Part shown: in pieces, positions 62,483 through 64,000 of the stretch
Position numbering within the stretch: the first letter of the stretch is position 1
How the letters are laid out: every line of letters starts with the position of its first letter
Assembly (NCBI RefSeq): GCF_004121055.1
Contig: NZ_PYAL01000002.1
Span: 248,001 to 312,000 of the forward strand
Length of the DNA: 64,000 nucleotides
Origin: Achromobacter aloeverae
Lineage (GTDB): Bacteria; Pseudomonadota; Gammaproteobacteria; Burkholderiales; Burkholderiaceae_B
Direction of reading: 5' to 3'
Program-made: the position numbers and the translations under genes
Notes under the pieces: generated by a model
Seen by the model: the letters and a program-made list of their open reading frames with translations, nothing else
Told to the model about the DNA's origin: nothing
Databases searched by the model: none

Positions 62483-63952
62483 CTAGTTGCAGTAGCGGTC
62501 CACATGGTCTCGAAGTGCGGCTATCTGGTCTCTGGCAAAGACGCCAGCCAGGTAGCCATCGGGCCTGACCAGCGCGGAGGCCCCCTCTTCAAGGCCGTAG
62601 AACCGGGCGAACTGGCCCAGCCGATCTTCGATCTCCATGCCGGATCCGATACGGTGAATGTGCAATCCAGCATGTGGTGCGAGACTCGAGGTACCGTTGA
62701 CCAGCAAGGTCCAATGCGTGCCCTTGAACAGGTTGAATAGACGCGTTGGAATGCCGCCGGCACCCTGCACAGCGGCATCAGGGGCGCGAGCGCCTGGCGC
62801 TAGCGTGCTGGAGCGCCCTCCGAACGACAGTGGCGAAGTGGGATAGCCAATATCCAACTGTTGGACTTCACGGCTCCGCCTGTTGTCTCCGGTCTTGAAG
62901 CCCGCAAGCAGGCGTGTAGACAGGTCGAGCACATCCGCGGCCAAAGGTCTACGTTCGGCTTCGTAGGTCTCCAGGAGCGCCTCGGGTGCGCCGGCCAGCA
63001 CGGCGGCCAGCTTCCAGCCCAGGTTGTAGGCGTCCTGCACGCTGGTGTTGAGGCCTTGCCCTCCGGTGGGAGGGTGGACATGCGCCGCGTCGCCAACCAG
63101 GAACACCGGGCCATCCCGATAACGATCAGCAAGCCTGGCGTTCATATTGTAGGTGGAGGACCAGGCAACCGACCGCACCACTACGTCCGTGCGCTTTGTG
63201 TGCAGAGCCACGCGTTCGGTCAGCCCGGCCGCCGAGAGGTCAATGTCGCCATCCAGAGGAACCGGCGCCTGGATCTGGAACAGGCCGGTGCCCGCGAGCG
63301 GGCAGATGGCCATGGGGCCTGCGTCCCCTCCGTCAAACTGGTGCCATACATCGCGCGACAGCCCCTCCAACACGACATCGGCCACGATGGCGCGCACGCC
63401 CAAGGTCTTGCCCGGAAAGCCTATCCCCAAAGTGCTGCGCACAAAGCTCCGCCCGCCATCGGCTCCCACCAGATAGCGGGCGCGGAGGGTTTCTTCGCCC
63501 TCCGGGGAAGTAAGCACGGCCTCGATCCCATTGGCGATGACCGCCATTCGGGTCAGTTCGACACCAAACTCTGGCGCATGCCCTAATTCGATCAGGCGTT
63601 CGCGCATCACCGCTTCGGTCTTGAATTGCGGGACCATCAACGGCAGGCGGTAAGGCTCGGCAGGCGTAGGGTCATTAACGCTTGTCACTTCCTGATCCAC
63701 ATGGCGGCCATCGACGGTGTACTTGCGAACAGTGGGGTAGATGCCACCCGCCGCCATGGCCCGGTCCAGGATGCCGAGGTCTTCAAAAATCTCCTGGGTA
63801 CGCGGCTGGATGCCCTTGCCGCGCGAGCCCTGGAAGGGGGAGGGAAGTTTTTCGACCAGGACAAAGCGCACTCCGCGCCGCGCCAGGTCTATGGCCAAGG
63901 TCAGGCCGGCGGCACCGGCGCCGCAGATCAGGACATCAACAGGCTCGCGCAT
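62483..63952 (-). CDS. FAD-dependent aromatic-ring-type monooxygenase
   Basis: Class A flavoprotein hydroxylase, 489 residues. FAD-binding GAGAAGL near residues 11-17, LVGADGGRSFVR (DG motif) and FLVGDAAHVHPPTGGQGLNTS (GD motif), followed by a C-terminal thioredoxin-like domain (LVRPDGYLAGVF) as in MhpA/PgaE-type enzymes. The substrate is probably an aromatic or polyketide compound. Its promoter and any regulator lie beyond 64000; 63953-64000 is AT-rich. Located on the accessory side of guaA, it may be acquired. Confidence 0.9.
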   Translation of the reverse strand: MREPVDVLICGAGAAGLTLAIDLARRGVRFVLVEKLPSPFQGSRGKGIQPRTQEIFEDLGILDRAMAAGGIYPTVRKYTVDGRHVDQEVTSVNDPTPAEPYRLPLMVPQFKTEAVMRERLIELGHAPEFGVELTRMAVIANGIEAVLTSPEGEETLRARYLVGADGGRSFVRSTLGIGFPGKTLGVRAIVADVVLEGLSRDVWHQFDGGDAGPMAICPLAGTGLFQIQAPVPLDGDIDLSAAGLTERVALHTKRTDVVVRSVAWSSTYNMNARLADRYRDGPVFLVGDAAHVHPPTGGQGLNTSVQDAYNLGWKLAAVLAGAPEALLETYEAERRPLAADVLDLSTRLLAGFKTGDNRRSREVQQLDIGYPTSPLSFGGRSSTLAPGARAPDAAVQGAGGIPTRLFNLFKGTHWTLLVNGTSSLAPHAGLHIHRIGSGMEIEDRLGQFARFYGLEEGASALVRPDGYLAGVFARDQIAALRDHVDRYCN

Positions 63953-64000
63953 GATTCAATCTCCAAATAATGTGTAATATGCACGTATCAGGAGATAGCT

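Overview
The window is a GC-rich betaproteobacterial chromosome segment, most like the Alcaligenaceae (Bordetella/Achromobacter group). The reasons are the tig-clpP-clpX-lon order, a complete isc operon preceded by a low-molecular-weight tyrosine phosphatase, the fusion-free ISC gene order, and above all many Bug-type periplasmic receptors, the hallmark expansion of that family. No tRNA, rRNA or CRISPR array was recognised.

Layout. 1-5.2 kb: protein quality control (3' end of tig, clpP, clpX, lon), with a near-consensus heat-shock promoter before lon. 5.3-9.5 kb: lexA with its SOS box, an aromatic aminotransferase, uvrB. 9.7-16.1 kb: tyrosine phosphatase, then iscR-iscS-iscU-iscA-hscB-hscA-fdx-iscX, closed by a strong terminator. 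16.3-18.2 kb: a tandem methylglyoxal-synthase-like protein and, convergent to it, a secreted protein with two retropepsin-like DSG motifs. 18.5-22.0 kb (minus strand): prfB (with its programmed +1 frameshift), an SDR and lysS. 22.2-29.1 kb: a catabolic cluster (CoA-transferase, Bug receptor, two-subunit class I hydro-lyase, CitE-like lyase, LysR regulator, MFS carrier) that fits import, hydration, CoA activation and cleavage of a C4/C5 dicarboxylate such as mesaconate/citramalate.

29.2-34.8 kb: recJ and an RpfE-like protein on the minus strand, divergent from lolC-lolD-tatD. 35.0-35.9 kb: two small secreted paralogues built around a repeated GDxDNxPFQG motif, with similar promoters and leaders. 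36.1-50.9 kb: comEC, an alpha/beta hydrolase, a PHP phosphoesterase, greB, purL, an M20 peptidase, a DUF1415-like protein, a methyltransferase and an orphan EF-G. 51.3-57.3 kb: a Bug receptor island with three intact plus-strand genes, one decayed copy and two minus-strand genes. Two of the genes share a 177-bp nearly identical 5' segment.

57.8-61.0 kb: guaB and guaA. 61.0-64.0 kb: accessory DNA directly after guaA, a known island insertion site. It holds an AbiEi-type antitoxin with two palindromic operators but no intact toxin, fragments of a toxin-like start, a helix-turn-helix protein and an IstB (IS21) ATPase, and then an FAD-dependent monooxygenase.
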